Assembly (NCBI RefSeq): GCF_900106535.1
Contig: NZ_FNOH01000010.1
Coordinates: 277,753-341,752 of the forward strand
Direction: 5' to 3'
Source of the DNA: Myxococcus xanthus
Lineage (GTDB): Bacteria > Myxococcota > Myxococcia > Myxococcales > Myxococcaceae
DNA: 64,000 nucleotides
Part shown: in pieces, positions 27,196 through 36,862 of the stretch
Numbering within the stretch: the stretch's first letter is position 1
How the letters are laid out: every line of letters begins with the position of its first letter
Program-made: the position numbers and the translations under genes
Notes under the pieces: generated by a model
The model's input: only the letters and a program-made list of their open reading frames with translations
The model's database searches: none
Told to the model about the DNA's origin: nothing

Positions 27196-28071
27196 ATGAG
27201 CGCCTTCCTCGACACCATTCTGGCCTTCCCGACCGCCATCTTCACCATCGTCCTCGGCGTGGTGATGACGTACTGGCTGTTCGTCATCGCGGGCGCGGTC
27301 GGCATCGACCTGTTCGATGGGGACATCACGCTGGAGTCGGGCGGCAAGGCGCTGAGCGGGGCCATCGAGGGCGGCGGCAAGGCGCTGGGCGGGGCCATCG
27401 AGGGCGGTGGCAAGGCATTGGGCGGGGCCATCGAGGGCGGTGGCAAGGCATTGAGCGGGGCCATCGAGGGTGGTGGCAAGGCATTGGGCGGCGCGAAGGC
27501 GCTGGGCGCCCATGACGCGGATTTCGACGTCGACGGTGGCGGAGTCCTGGCGGCCATGGGCTTCGCGGGCATCCCCATCACCGTGTCCGTGAGCTTCGTG
27601 GCGTTCATCGCCTGGCTCCTGTCGGTGGTGAGCGCGCAGCCGCTGCACGAGGCGCTGGGCGGGATGATGCCGTCGTGGCTGTTGAGCAGCGGGCTGGGGC
27701 TGGCGTGCTTCGCGGCGGGGACGGTGACGGCGGGCTTCGCGGTCCGACCCCTGCGGCCGGTGTTCGTGACCAGGCGCGCCCCGGGGCGCGACGCGCTGAT
27801 GGGCCGCGTGTGCACCATCTCCAGCGGCAGCGTGACGGCCAAGACGGGCCACGCCACCTTCGAGGACGGCGGCGCGGGCGTCATCCTCAACGTCGTCTGC
27901 GCGAAGCCCAATGAACTCAAGCGAGGGCAGCCGGCGCTGATCCTCGCCTACGACGCCGAGCGGCGCGTCTACGAAGTGGAGCCGGTCGACTGGCTGCTGC
28001 CGGAGGAGATGGAGCAGCTCCAGGATCCGGCCCGCGCCGCGGCATTGGCTCGCGTGAAGGCACGAGGCTGA
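27196..28071 (+). CDS. YqiJ/NfeD-like membrane protein with Gly-rich repeat insert
   Basis: 291 residues from ATG 27196, preceded by GGGGAG. A first transmembrane segment (AIFTIVLGVVMTYWLFVIAGAV) is followed by a Gly/Ala-rich array of 11-residue units, GGKALxGAIEG, then two more membrane segments (ITVSVSFVAFIAWLLSVV and WLLSSGLGLACFAAGTVTAGF). The C-terminus is a small soluble OB-like domain (RVCTISSGSVTAKTGHATFED...). This layout matches flotillin-associated YqiJ/NfeD-like proteins, and the next gene is a flotillin, so the two probably act together in membrane microdomains. The repeat insert is not a normal family feature. Confidence 0.75.
   Translation: MSAFLDTILAFPTAIFTIVLGVVMTYWLFVIAGAVGIDLFDGDITLESGGKALSGAIEGGGKALGGAIEGGGKALGGAIEGGGKALSGAIEGGGKALGGAKALGAHDADFDVDGGGVLAAMGFAGIPITVSVSFVAFIAWLLSVVSAQPLHEALGGMMPSWLLSSGLGLACFAAGTVTAGFAVRPLRPVFVTRRAPGRDALMGRVCTISSGSVTAKTGHATFEDGGAGVILNVVCAKPNELKRGQPALILAYDAERRVYEVEPVDWLLPEEMEQLQDPARAAALARVKARG
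27340..27504 (+). repeat. 33-bp in-frame tandem repeat array
   Basis: Five units start at 27340, 27373, 27406, 27439 and 27472. Each encodes an 11-residue GGKALxGAIEG; the last is degenerate. Units differ by a few bases, including synonymous changes in the Leu and Gly codons, so the array is not a recent single-step expansion. It may vary in copy number between strains. Confidence 0.9.
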
Positions 28072-28185
28072 GTCTTACCGGTCGCGCCGAGGGGGCGACC
28101 GTCACATTCGACGCCGGAGGGCTTTTGCGGGGGATCTCCGGCGCCTGATACAAGGCCCGCTGTCATCATCAATCAGGAAATGGCC

Positions 28186-30348
28186 ATGGACCCCATTACC
28201 GCGGTCGCTGCCGGCATCGGTGGCATCATCCTTCTCGGAGGCATCCTCCTCACCATCGTCCGGCTCTACCGGCAGGTGGACCAGGGCAAGGTGCTCATCG
28301 TCAACACGCTGAAGAACGAGCCGGTCGTCACCTTCACCGGCGCGGTGGTGTTCCCCATCATCAACCGGGCCGAGGTGATGGACATCTCCTTGAAGACGGT
28401 GGAAATCGACCGCCGTGGCAAGGAAGGCCTCATCTGCCGGGACAACATCCGGGGTGACATCAAGGTCACCTTCTTCGTCCGCGTGAACAAGACGCGCGAG
28501 GACGTGCTGAAGGTGGCGCAGACCATTGGCTGCGCGCGTGCCTCCGACCAGGAGACGCTGGAGAACCTCTTCGAGGCCAAGTTCTCGGAGGCCCTCAAGA
28601 CGGTGGGCAAGAGCTTCGACTTCGAGGAGCTCTACACCAAGCGCGAGGAGATCAAGGACCAGGTCGTCAACGTCATCGGCCGTGACCTCAGCGGGTACAT
28701 GCTGGAGGACTGCGCCATCGACTTCCTGGAGCAGACCCCGGTCGAGATGCTGGACAAGGACAACATCCTCGACGCGCAGGGCATCCGGAAGATCACCGAG
28801 CTGACGACGAAGCAGAATGTCTTCACCAACGAGCTGCGCCAGGACGAGCGCATGGCCGTCACCAAGCGCAACGTCGAGGCGGATGAGGCCATCTTCGCCC
28901 TCGAGCGTCAGCGTGAAGAGGCCGCCGCGAAGCAGAAGCGCGAGATCGACAGCATCCAGGCCCGCGAGACGGCCGAGGCCGAGCGCGTGAAGCAGGAGGA
29001 GTACGCCAAGGCCCAGCTGGCGCGCATCAAGGCCGAGGAAGAAATCAACATCAACGAGCAGAACAAGGCCCGGCAGATCGAGGTCGCGCAGAAGAACCGC
29101 GAGCGCGTGGTGGGCGTGGAGACCGAGCGCGTGGAGAAGGACCGCGCCCTGGAAGCCATCAACCGCGAGCGTGAGACGGAGCTGCAGCGCATCGCCAAGG
29201 AGAAGGCGCTCGAAGGCGAGAAGAAGCTCATCGCCGACGTGGTGCGGGCCCGCATCGCCGTGGAGAAGACGGTGGCGGAGGAGGAGGAGCGCATCAAGGA
29301 CCTGCGCGTGAAGGCCGAGGCCACCCGCCGCAAGGACGCGCTGCTCATCACCGCCGAGGCGCAGGCGCAGGAGAAGCTGGTCAAGGACATCAAGGCGGCC
29401 GAGGCCTCCAACGAGGTGGCCAAGTTCACCGCCAAGGAGAAGCTGACGCTGGCCGAGGCCGAGCTGGAGGCCGCTGACAAGACGGCGAAGGCGAAGGTCC
29501 GTCTGGCCGAGGGCGTCCAGGCCGAGGCCGCCGCCGAGGGCCTGGCCGAGGTCCGCGTGAAGGAGGCCGACGCGCAGGCGCAGGAGAAGCTCGGCATGGT
29601 CAACGTCCGCGTGAAGGAAGCCGAGGCGGGCGCCATCGAGAAGCAGGGCCACGCGGAGGCGAACATCGTCCGCGAGAAGCTGCTGGCGGAGGCCGCGGGT
29701 GCGCAGGAGAAGGGCCTGGCTCAGGCGCGCGTGCTGGAGGCGGAAGCCAGCGCCATCCAGAAGCGCGGCGAGGCGGAGGCCATTGCCACGCGCGAGAAGC
29801 AGCTGGCCGAGGCCGCTGCCATCCAGGAGAAGCTGCTGGCCGAGGCCCGCGGTCTGGCGGAGAAGGCCGCGTCCATGAAGCTGATGGACGGCGTCGGCCG
29901 CGAGCACGAGGAGTTCCGCCTCAAGCTCAACAAGGAGCGCGACGTGGAGCTGGAGGCCATCCGCGCGAAGAAGGACATCGCGCACGCGCAGGCCGAGGTG
30001 CTGGCCAAGGCGTTCGCCAACGCGAAGTTCAACATCGTCGGTGGCGACGGCCAGTTCTTCGAGCGCTTCGTCAAGGCGGTGTCGTTCGGCACGGCGGTGG
30101 ACGGCGCGCTGGACCACGGCGAGGCGCTGAAGACGGCGCTGGGCGGCTACCTCAACGGCGAGAAGGACCTGCCGGCCGACCTGAAGGAGATTCTCTCCAA
30201 GCCGGGTCTGAGCAACGACGCGCAGAACCTGGCCGTGGCCGCGCTGCTGCACAAGATGGCGGCCAGCCCCGTGGCCGCGACCTCGGCCGGCCTCAAGGCG
30301 CTGGTGGAAGACGTGGCGCGGCCGGGCACGGTCGACAAGCAGGGCTGA
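28186..30348 (+). CDS. flotillin-family (SPFH) membrane scaffold protein, YqiK-like
   Basis: 720 residues from ATG 28186, with AGGAA six bases upstream; ATG 28180 is the alternative. An N-terminal membrane helix (AVAAGIGGIILLGGILLTIV) precedes the SPFH domain (VLIVNTLKNEPVVTFTGAVVFPIINRAE, ISLKTVEIDRRGKEGLICRDNI). From residue about 210 to 600 the protein is a very long, Ala/Glu/Lys-rich coiled coil with repeated EAxA/KEAEA segments, longer than typical flotillins. Flotillins oligomerise into membrane microdomain scaffolds. Lies 114 bases after the YqiJ-like gene and 142 before the giant ATPase, all in one direction. Confidence 0.92.
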   Translation: MDPITAVAAGIGGIILLGGILLTIVRLYRQVDQGKVLIVNTLKNEPVVTFTGAVVFPIINRAEVMDISLKTVEIDRRGKEGLICRDNIRGDIKVTFFVRVNKTREDVLKVAQTIGCARASDQETLENLFEAKFSEALKTVGKSFDFEELYTKREEIKDQVVNVIGRDLSGYMLEDCAIDFLEQTPVEMLDKDNILDAQGIRKITELTTKQNVFTNELRQDERMAVTKRNVEADEAIFALERQREEAAAKQKREIDSIQARETAEAERVKQEEYAKAQLARIKAEEEININEQNKARQIEVAQKNRERVVGVETERVEKDRALEAINRERETELQRIAKEKALEGEKKLIADVVRARIAVEKTVAEEEERIKDLRVKAEATRRKDALLITAEAQAQEKLVKDIKAAEASNEVAKFTAKEKLTLAEAELEAADKTAKAKVRLAEGVQAEAAAEGLAEVRVKEADAQAQEKLGMVNVRVKEAEAGAIEKQGHAEANIVREKLLAEAAGAQEKGLAQARVLEAEASAIQKRGEAEAIATREKQLAEAAAIQEKLLAEARGLAEKAASMKLMDGVGREHEEFRLKLNKERDVELEAIRAKKDIAHAQAEVLAKAFANAKFNIVGGDGQFFERFVKAVSFGTAVDGALDHGEALKTALGGYLNGEKDLPADLKEILSKPGLSNDAQNLAVAALLHKMAASPVAATSAGLKALVEDVARPGTVDKQG

Positions 30349-30435
30349 CAGTCCCAATGGGCCACCGCCGTGAACAGGCGGCGGTGGCACGGCCGTAAGA
30401 CGACCCTCACTCCGGCCTCCCCTCCGGGGTGGCGC

Positions 30436-30452
30436 CCCTCCGCTCGGGAGGG
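30436..30452. other. GC hairpin between flotillin and ATPase genes
   Basis: In the 142-base gap, CCCTCC-GCTCG-GGAGGG can form a small hairpin within a very GC-rich tract. No T tract follows, so it is more likely an RNA-stabilising or dispersed repeat element than a terminator. Nothing else recognisable lies in the gap. Confidence 0.3.
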
Positions 30453-30490
30453 TGCGGGGGTGGGGGTCTTCGCATTTCCGGTGAACACTC

Positions 30491-33400
30491 ATGGCAACTG
30501 ACGGTGGCAAGGGCGCGGCGCCCGCGGGCGAGGCGGCGCTGGAAGGCGGCAGCTACGAGGTCATCCGTTCGCGGCTCCTGTCGCAGGCGGATGTGCTGGG
30601 CGCGAAGGCGACGGACCTCAACGGGCGGCGCAAGGCGCTCTTCGGTGGGACCGAGCTGACGGTCATCGGCAACGAGCGGGTGCGCACCGAGAACAACTGC
30701 GTCCCGTGCGATATCGCCAGCGTCGGCAAGTACCTGCTCTTCGGCTACAACGTCTTCATCGGCCTGAAGCGGGAGACGTCGGTGTCCGACGTGTTCTCCC
30801 TGCACAAGTTCGAGAAGACGGCCGACGGGTACGACTTCTCCGCGGCGCCCACCTCCGAGGCCGGCGGGTTCCTGGCGGACCCGCGCTTCGTGAAGGACTT
30901 CGGCGAGCTCTACAAGTACTACAAGGACGCGAAGCTCCTTCAGATTCGCAAGCTGGACTCGCGCCTGCTGGCCGTCTTCCAGACGGGCCAGTCGCTGCGC
31001 GACATCAAGGTCTTCCGCTTCAGCCTGGACCTGGAGGGCCGCGCCACCTACCTGGACAACCAGGGCGAGCGCGACCACGTCTTCCCGCCGTCGCACGACT
31101 TCGAGTGGACGGTGGCCACGCGGGACAACTACGTCACCGGCCAGCACCCGCACGTCAACGTGCTGGACCAGGTGTTCGTGGAGACGGTGAAGGGCGACCT
31201 CACCATCAAGGTGGAGGACAACACCTCCACCGGCATGGGTATCTACAGCGAGCCCGTGGACGACCCGGACCAGTCGCTGGACGATGCCGAGTTCGCCTGG
31301 GCCCAGGTGGGCACGCTCATCCTGCTGCGGGTGCTGCCGTTCCGGGAGAAGACGCACCGCTACCTCGTCTTCAACTCGCGCACGCAGCACGTGGTGCGCA
31401 TCGATGCCATGGGGCAGGCGTGCGTGCGGCTGCCGGAGGACCAGGGCATCGTCTTCCCGGGCGGCTATTACCTCCAGACAGGGGACTTCAAGGTCTTCGA
31501 CGGCGCCGCGGCGTCGGAAGGCATGGAGTTCAAGCGCGCCATCCGCTCGCCCAACGGCGAGGACGTGCTCTACATCTTCCACCGGCGGACGGACGGCTGC
31601 TACGTCCTCTTCCCGTACAACCTGGTGCGCAAGGAGGTGCAGAACCCCCTGGTCGCGCACGGCATGAGCCTGTTCTCCGACGGGCAGCTCGTCATCTTCC
31701 GCTCCGCGTCGGATGAGCCCACGCGCGTCCACCCGATGCAGGTGTGGCAGACCCCGTTCGTATCCGCCGAGCACGCGGCGGGGACGCCGCCGGCCCCGGG
31801 CTACCTGGGCAAGGTGGGCAACGCGGAGCTGGTGCGCGGCATCTCCGACGCGCTGACGATTCAGCGGATCGCGAAGTCGGAGAAGCCCACCCGGCGCACG
31901 TATGAGGACCTGGTGTCCTCGGCCACCCGCGCGCTGGACGCGTACTACTGGCTGGGCCATGAGGAGACGGGCCTCCAGGAACCGGTGGAGACCCTGCGGC
32001 GCACCGCCGAGCTCATCATTGATGAGTTCGAGAAGGTGGTCGCGATGCAGAAGCGCGCCACCGAGTCGCTGGCGGCCGCGGAGGTGGAGCAGGAGACGCT
32101 GCTGCTGCGTGTCCAGCCGGAGAACCTCACGCACGCGGAAGCCTTCATGCAGGCGCTGGCGGACCTGCGCAAGCAGCGCGGGCACCTGATTACGTTGAAG
32201 GACATCCGCTACATGGACCTGGGACGCGTGGACGTCCTGGAGACCGCGGTGGTGGAGGCGTCCGACCGGGTCAGCACGGCCTGCGTGGAGTTCCTCCAGA
32301 CGGGCGAGGCGCTGGCGCCGCTGGCCTCGCGCCTGGACGAGCTGCTGGCACAACTGGAGCCGGTGCAGACGTCCGTGGAGCTGGCGCCCCTGGGCGAGGA
32401 CGTGGAGCGGACGGCCCACGGCCTGGAGGTCCTGGGCGAGGTCGTTGGCGGTCTCCAGGTCGGTGACCCGCTGGCCCGTGCGCGAATCCTGGAGGGCATC
32501 TCCGAGCTGTTCAGCCGCCTCAACCGCGTGCGCGCCAGCCTCGCGGCCAAGCGCAAGGAGCTGTCCGGCCGGGAGAAGCGCGCGGAGTTCGGCGCGCAGT
32601 TCAAGCTGCTGGGGCAGAGCATCGAAAGCTCGCTGTCGCAGGCGGACAGCCCGGAGCGCTGCGACGAGGCGATGTCCCGCCTCACCGTGCAGTTGGAGGA
32701 GCTGGAGGGCCGCTTCGGCGAGTTCGACGAGTTCCTGGAGCAGATCACCCAGAAGCGCGAGGAGCTGCTGGAGGCCTTTGGCGCGCGCAAGCAGTCACTG
32801 TTGGACGAGCGGCAGCGCCGCGCGCAGAGCCTCTTCGGGGCCGCGGAGCGCATCCTCCAGGGCGTGCAGCGCCGGGCCAAGTCCTTCAAGACGGACGACG
32901 AGCTCAACGGCTACTACGCCTCCGACGCGATGATCCTCAAGCTGCGCCAGCTGGCCGACCAGCTGATGGAGCTTCAGGACAGCGTCCGCGCGGACGAGGT
33001 GATGTCGCGCGTGAAGTCCGCCAAGCAGGACGCGCTGCGCGCCCTACGGGACCGGCAGGACCTGTTCGCGGATGGCGACAACGTCATCAAGCTGGGGACG
33101 TACCGCTTCAACGTCAACACGCAGCCGCTGGACCTGACGCTGCTTCCGCGCGACGGTGAGCTGTACCTCCAGCTCACCGGCACGGACTACGCGCAGAAGG
33201 TGGATGATGCGGAGTTGCTGAAGTACCGCGACCTCTGGGAGCAGCACCTGGTCTCCGAGTCACCGGCTGTCTACCGCGCCGAGTACCTCGCGGGCTGCCT
33301 CTTGGCGGACGCGGAGGATGGCAAGCGTGGCCAGTCGCTGGATGCGCTGCACGAGGCGCTCATCAGCGGCACGCTGCTGGAGAAGGTGCGCGCGTACGCG

Positions 33401-36058
33401 GCCGACCGCTTCGACGAGGGCTACGAGCGCGGCGTCCATGACGCGGACGCGGTCTCCATCCTGGAGAAGTTGCTGGGCCTGCACCAGGGCGCCGGCCTGT
33501 TGCGCTTCGCGCCGGTGCCGCGCGCCTGGGCGGCGCTGTACTGGGCCTTCGACGCGGACGAGGCGGCCCGCACCGTGTTCCAGCGGCGCGCGCGCAGCCT
33601 GGCGCGGCTGCGCACCACCTTCGCGTCCGGCGGCAGCATGGCCGAGGTGGGTGAGGCACTGGGCGAGCGCATCGCTACGTTCCTCACTGCGAACGGCCTG
33701 GCGCACTCACCGGCCGAGCCGCGGCAGGCGGGCCGTTACCTCGTCGAGGAGCTGGGCGCGGAGCGTCCGCGCTTCACCACCAGCGGCGAGGCGGTGGCGC
33801 TGCGGGACGCGTTCCTGCATGAGCTCGACCGGCACGGGACGCGGTCCGCGTTCGAGGACGACCTGCGCGGCCTGGAGAAGGACCTGGGCGCCCGGCTGGA
33901 TCTCGCCCGGGTGTGGCTGGACGGCTACCTCGCGCAGCGCGAGGGGGGTCCGGGGGATTCCGTCCATGTGGCGCTGGAGACGGCGGTGCTGCTGCTCACC
34001 GGCTCCAAGCTGGACCGCGAGACGGCGGGCGCGCTGACGGCCACCGAGGTCTCCGCGCTGCTGGGCAATCATTCGCGCATCCAGGACCGGAAGCTGCCGC
34101 TGCGCCTGGACGAGTTCCTGGCGCGCCTGGGCGAGTTCCGGCAGGTGCGGGTGCCCCAGTACCAGGCGTACCGTGCGCTGCTGAGGGACTTGCTGGAGCG
34201 CGAGCGCCGCAAGCTGCGCCTGGAGGAGCTGACGCCGAAGGTGCTGTCGTCCTTCGTGCGCAACCGGCTCATCGACGAGGTGTACCTGCCGCTCATTGGC
34301 GCCAACCTGGCGAAGCAGCTGGGCGCGGCGGGCGAGGGCAAGCGCACGGACCGCATGGGCATGCTGCTGCTCATGTCGCCCCCGGGCTACGGCAAGACGA
34401 CGCTGATGGAGTACGTCGCCAGCCGCCTGGGGCTCACCTTCGTGAAGGTGAACGGCCCGGCGCTGGGTCACTCCGTGAAGTCGCTGGACCCGGCCGAGGC
34501 GCCGAACGCCACGTCCCGGCAGGAGGTGGAGCGCATCAACCTGTCCTTCGAGATGGGCAACAACGTGATGCTCTACCTCGACGACATCCAGCACACGGAC
34601 CCGGAGCTGCTCCAGAAGTTCATCTCCCTGTGCGACGGCCAGCGCCGCGTGGAAGGCGTGTGGAACGGCCGGACGCGCACCTATGACTTGCGCGGCAAGA
34701 AGTTCTGCGTGGTCATGGCCGGCAACCCGTACACGGAGACGGGTGAGCGCTTCCGCATCCCGGACATGCTCGCCAACCGCGCGGACACCTACAACCTGGG
34801 TGACATCCTCGACGGCAAGGAGCACCTGTTCGCGCTCAGCTACATCGAGAACGCGCTCACGTCGAACACGGTGACGGCGCCGCTGGCCACGCGCGACCCG
34901 GCGGACACGCACCGCCTCATTCGCATGGCGCAGGGCGAGGAGGTCCAGACGGGCGAGCTGAAGCACGGCTACGCGGCGGCGGAGCTCCAGGAAATCATCG
35001 CGGTGTTCCAGCGCATGTTCCGGGCCCAGTCGGTGCTGCTGAAGGTGAACCTGCAGTACATCGCCTCGGCGGCGCAGGACGAGCGCTTCCGCTCCGAGCC
35101 CGCGTTCAAGTTGCAGGGCAGCTACCGCAACATGAACAAGCTGACGGAGAAGATTGTCTCCGCGATGACCGACGACGAACTCGAGCGGCTCATCGACGAC
35201 CACTACCAAGGCGAGTCCCAGACGCTGACGACGGCGGCGGAGCAGAACCTGCTCAAGCTGGCGGAGATGCGCGGGCGCCTGACGCCGGAGAAGGCGAAGC
35301 GCTGGGAGGACATCAAGCAGGGCTTCGCGCGCGTGAAGCGCATGGGCGGCAAGGACGACGACCCCGTGGCCCGCGTCACCGGTCAGCTCAGTGGCATCGA
35401 GGAGCAACTGGGCGCGGTGCGGGACGCGGTGGTGCAGGCGGCCAACCACGTCTCCGCCAGCCAGGCGCGTGACGAGCAGCCGGGGCCCGTGGTGGAGGTG
35501 CTGCCTCGCCTGGAGTCCCTGCGCGAGGCCGTGCTGGAGGTGGCCCAGGTGGGCCGCGAGTCCGTGAAGGCCGCGAAGGCCATCCCGGCGCCCGTGGTCG
35601 CCGCGCCCGTGGCCGCGGGGCCGGACCTGACGCCGTACCTCAAGCACATGGCGCACCTGCTCAAGGCGCTGACGGAGCGGGTGGCGGCGCAGTCGGAGCG
35701 TCCGCCGGAGCCTCCGGCGGAGTCCGCGCCCACCGTGCGGATGGCGGCACTGGCGCCTTCGCCTGACTTCGGTGCGTACATGGAGCAGCTCTCTCGCGCC
35801 ATCACCGCGCTGGCGGAGCGTCCTGTGAACGTGTCCGCCAACGTGCCCGCGGAGGCCTTGCAGCGCACCGCGCTCGCGGGGCCGTCACCCGCCGAGCTGA
35901 GCCGTCAAATCGAGCTGGTGGAGGGCGTGCTGCTCCCGCTGGAGCGCGCCTCGCGCCGCGCCATCCAGGGCGAGGGCGAGGGCGTCATGAAGTCGCTCCA
36001 GGTCTGGCAGAACGTCACCGAGGCCCTGGAGCTGTTGCGCTCCATGCTGCGGCGCTGA
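30491..36058 (+). CDS. giant coiled-coil AAA ATPase ('DNA repair ATPase' family)
   Basis: 1855 residues. Residues about 1-430 form a beta-rich domain (DUF3686-like: FGGTELTVIGNERVRTENN, VFIGLKRETSVSDVFSLH). Long coiled-coil stretches follow to about 900. The AAA module has Walker A SPPGYGKTT at 1296-1304 and Walker B NVMLYLDDIQ with D1364/D1365, plus a sensor-like FCVVMAGNPYTETG. The C-terminal 350 residues are helical with Pro/Ala linkers. Family members are called DNA repair ATPases in databases, but I know of little experimental proof. Co-orientation with a flotillin and a YqiJ-like protein argues for a membrane-associated ATPase. No transmembrane segment is evident. Confidence 0.88.
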   Translation: MATDGGKGAAPAGEAALEGGSYEVIRSRLLSQADVLGAKATDLNGRRKALFGGTELTVIGNERVRTENNCVPCDIASVGKYLLFGYNVFIGLKRETSVSDVFSLHKFEKTADGYDFSAAPTSEAGGFLADPRFVKDFGELYKYYKDAKLLQIRKLDSRLLAVFQTGQSLRDIKVFRFSLDLEGRATYLDNQGERDHVFPPSHDFEWTVATRDNYVTGQHPHVNVLDQVFVETVKGDLTIKVEDNTSTGMGIYSEPVDDPDQSLDDAEFAWAQVGTLILLRVLPFREKTHRYLVFNSRTQHVVRIDAMGQACVRLPEDQGIVFPGGYYLQTGDFKVFDGAAASEGMEFKRAIRSPNGEDVLYIFHRRTDGCYVLFPYNLVRKEVQNPLVAHGMSLFSDGQLVIFRSASDEPTRVHPMQVWQTPFVSAEHAAGTPPAPGYLGKVGNAELVRGISDALTIQRIAKSEKPTRRTYEDLVSSATRALDAYYWLGHEETGLQEPVETLRRTAELIIDEFEKVVAMQKRATESLAAAEVEQETLLLRVQPENLTHAEAFMQALADLRKQRGHLITLKDIRYMDLGRVDVLETAVVEASDRVSTACVEFLQTGEALAPLASRLDELLAQLEPVQTSVELAPLGEDVERTAHGLEVLGEVVGGLQVGDPLARARILEGISELFSRLNRVRASLAAKRKELSGREKRAEFGAQFKLLGQSIESSLSQADSPERCDEAMSRLTVQLEELEGRFGEFDEFLEQITQKREELLEAFGARKQSLLDERQRRAQSLFGAAERILQGVQRRAKSFKTDDELNGYYASDAMILKLRQLADQLMELQDSVRADEVMSRVKSAKQDALRALRDRQDLFADGDNVIKLGTYRFNVNTQPLDLTLLPRDGELYLQLTGTDYAQKVDDAELLKYRDLWEQHLVSESPAVYRAEYLAGCLLADAEDGKRGQSLDALHEALISGTLLEKVRAYAADRFDEGYERGVHDADAVSILEKLLGLHQGAGLLRFAPVPRAWAALYWAFDADEAARTVFQRRARSLARLRTTFASGGSMAEVGEALGERIATFLTANGLAHSPAEPRQAGRYLVEELGAERPRFTTSGEAVALRDAFLHELDRHGTRSAFEDDLRGLEKDLGARLDLARVWLDGYLAQREGGPGDSVHVALETAVLLLTGSKLDRETAGALTATEVSALLGNHSRIQDRKLPLRLDEFLARLGEFRQVRVPQYQAYRALLRDLLERERRKLRLEELTPKVLSSFVRNRLIDEVYLPLIGANLAKQLGAAGEGKRTDRMGMLLLMSPPGYGKTTLMEYVASRLGLTFVKVNGPALGHSVKSLDPAEAPNATSRQEVERINLSFEMGNNVMLYLDDIQHTDPELLQKFISLCDGQRRVEGVWNGRTRTYDLRGKKFCVVMAGNPYTETGERFRIPDMLANRADTYNLGDILDGKEHLFALSYIENALTSNTVTAPLATRDPADTHRLIRMAQGEEVQTGELKHGYAAAELQEIIAVFQRMFRAQSVLLKVNLQYIASAAQDERFRSEPAFKLQGSYRNMNKLTEKIVSAMTDDELERLIDDHYQGESQTLTTAAEQNLLKLAEMRGRLTPEKAKRWEDIKQGFARVKRMGGKDDDPVARVTGQLSGIEEQLGAVRDAVVQAANHVSASQARDEQPGPVVEVLPRLESLREAVLEVAQVGRESVKAAKAIPAPVVAAPVAAGPDLTPYLKHMAHLLKALTERVAAQSERPPEPPAESAPTVRMAALAPSPDFGAYMEQLSRAITALAERPVNVSANVPAEALQRTALAGPSPAELSRQIELVEGVLLPLERASRRAIQGEGEGVMKSLQVWQNVTEALELLRSMLRR

Positions 36059-36073
36059 ACCGCGCGCCGCGCG

Positions 36074-36769
36074 CTAGCGGAACTGGCCAGAGCCCTCGGC
36101 ACTGCGGTTGTCGAGGACTCTGTCCAGCGTGTCTTCCAGTTGCTGGCCGTCCACGGCGGTGACGCGCACGGAGAAGGGGCCGTCGCCCATTCCACTCAAG
36201 TTGACGAAGTAGTTGTAGCTCTCGCGCGGGACGTCCTGCCATCCACCGGTGCCGCGTCGCCACTCCAGCTTCTGGATGGGCAGGCGGTGGTTGCGGACCT
36301 GGATGGCAGTCCACCAGGGATTGCTGCCGTTCTTGAAGTGGTACTCGATGTTCCCCGCCACGTCGCAGGACACCGGCGTCCAGGTGATGTTGACCCGGCC
36401 CTGCTGCATCTCCGCGATGCGGGCGAAGGCTTCCCGGCTCAGGTCCAGGTGGCCGGATTCACACTCCGGGCAGCGGTCCACGATGCGCACGCGGACCGAG
36501 CCCTTGGGGCCGGTGATGTCCACGCACTGTCCACAGGCCGCGCTGTTGGCGTACTGGGGCGTGTTCATGGCGGCCACCATCAAGTCACCTGTTGGCTCGT
36601 AGCTGCAATTGCCGGAGCCGGTGGCATTGTAGAAGGTGGCGATGCCCTGTTGCTCCTCGCCCAGCGGCGCGCCGCCGCCAGACGGGTCGTCACTGCAACC
36701 GCCACAGGCGACGAACACCGCGGCGACAGGGAGGAGGAAGCGTCGGGACTTCGAGCGAAGGGGGTGCAT
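36074..36769 (-). CDS. bacterial expansin lipoprotein (EXLX1/YoaJ type)
   Basis: 231 residues from ATG 36769. A signal ends in the lipobox VACGGC, so it is lipid-anchored. Domain D1 (double-psi beta-barrel) has ATFYNATGSGNCSYEPTGDL, AINTP-like AAMNTPQYANSAACG and VRIVDRCPECESGHLDLS, retaining the conserved Asp and the D-L-S segment. Domain D2 (WWTAIQVRNHRLPIQKLEW) has the aromatic carbohydrate-binding face. Expansins loosen cellulose or peptidoglycan without hydrolysis. Extra cysteines compared with B. subtilis YoaJ resemble the plant/fungal group. Converges with the giant ATPase gene. Confidence 0.88.
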   Translation of the reverse strand: MHPLRSKSRRFLLPVAAVFVACGGCSDDPSGGGAPLGEEQQGIATFYNATGSGNCSYEPTGDLMVAAMNTPQYANSAACGQCVDITGPKGSVRVRIVDRCPECESGHLDLSREAFARIAEMQQGRVNITWTPVSCDVAGNIEYHFKNGSNPWWTAIQVRNHRLPIQKLEWRRGTGGWQDVPRESYNYFVNLSGMGDGPFSVRVTAVDGQQLEDTLDRVLDNRSAEGSGQFR

Positions 36770-36862
36770 GGCCACTCAGCATACCCCGCAAAAACGGCAT
36801 CGGGGTGGAAGGGCCCCCGGGCACCCTCCACCCCGACGTGTGTGCGGGCTTGCGCCCCGGTG

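Noticed and set aside
33707..35656. 649-codon open frame antisense to the giant ATPase
   Set aside because: His- and Arg-rich composition typical of antisense shadows and no recognisable domain.
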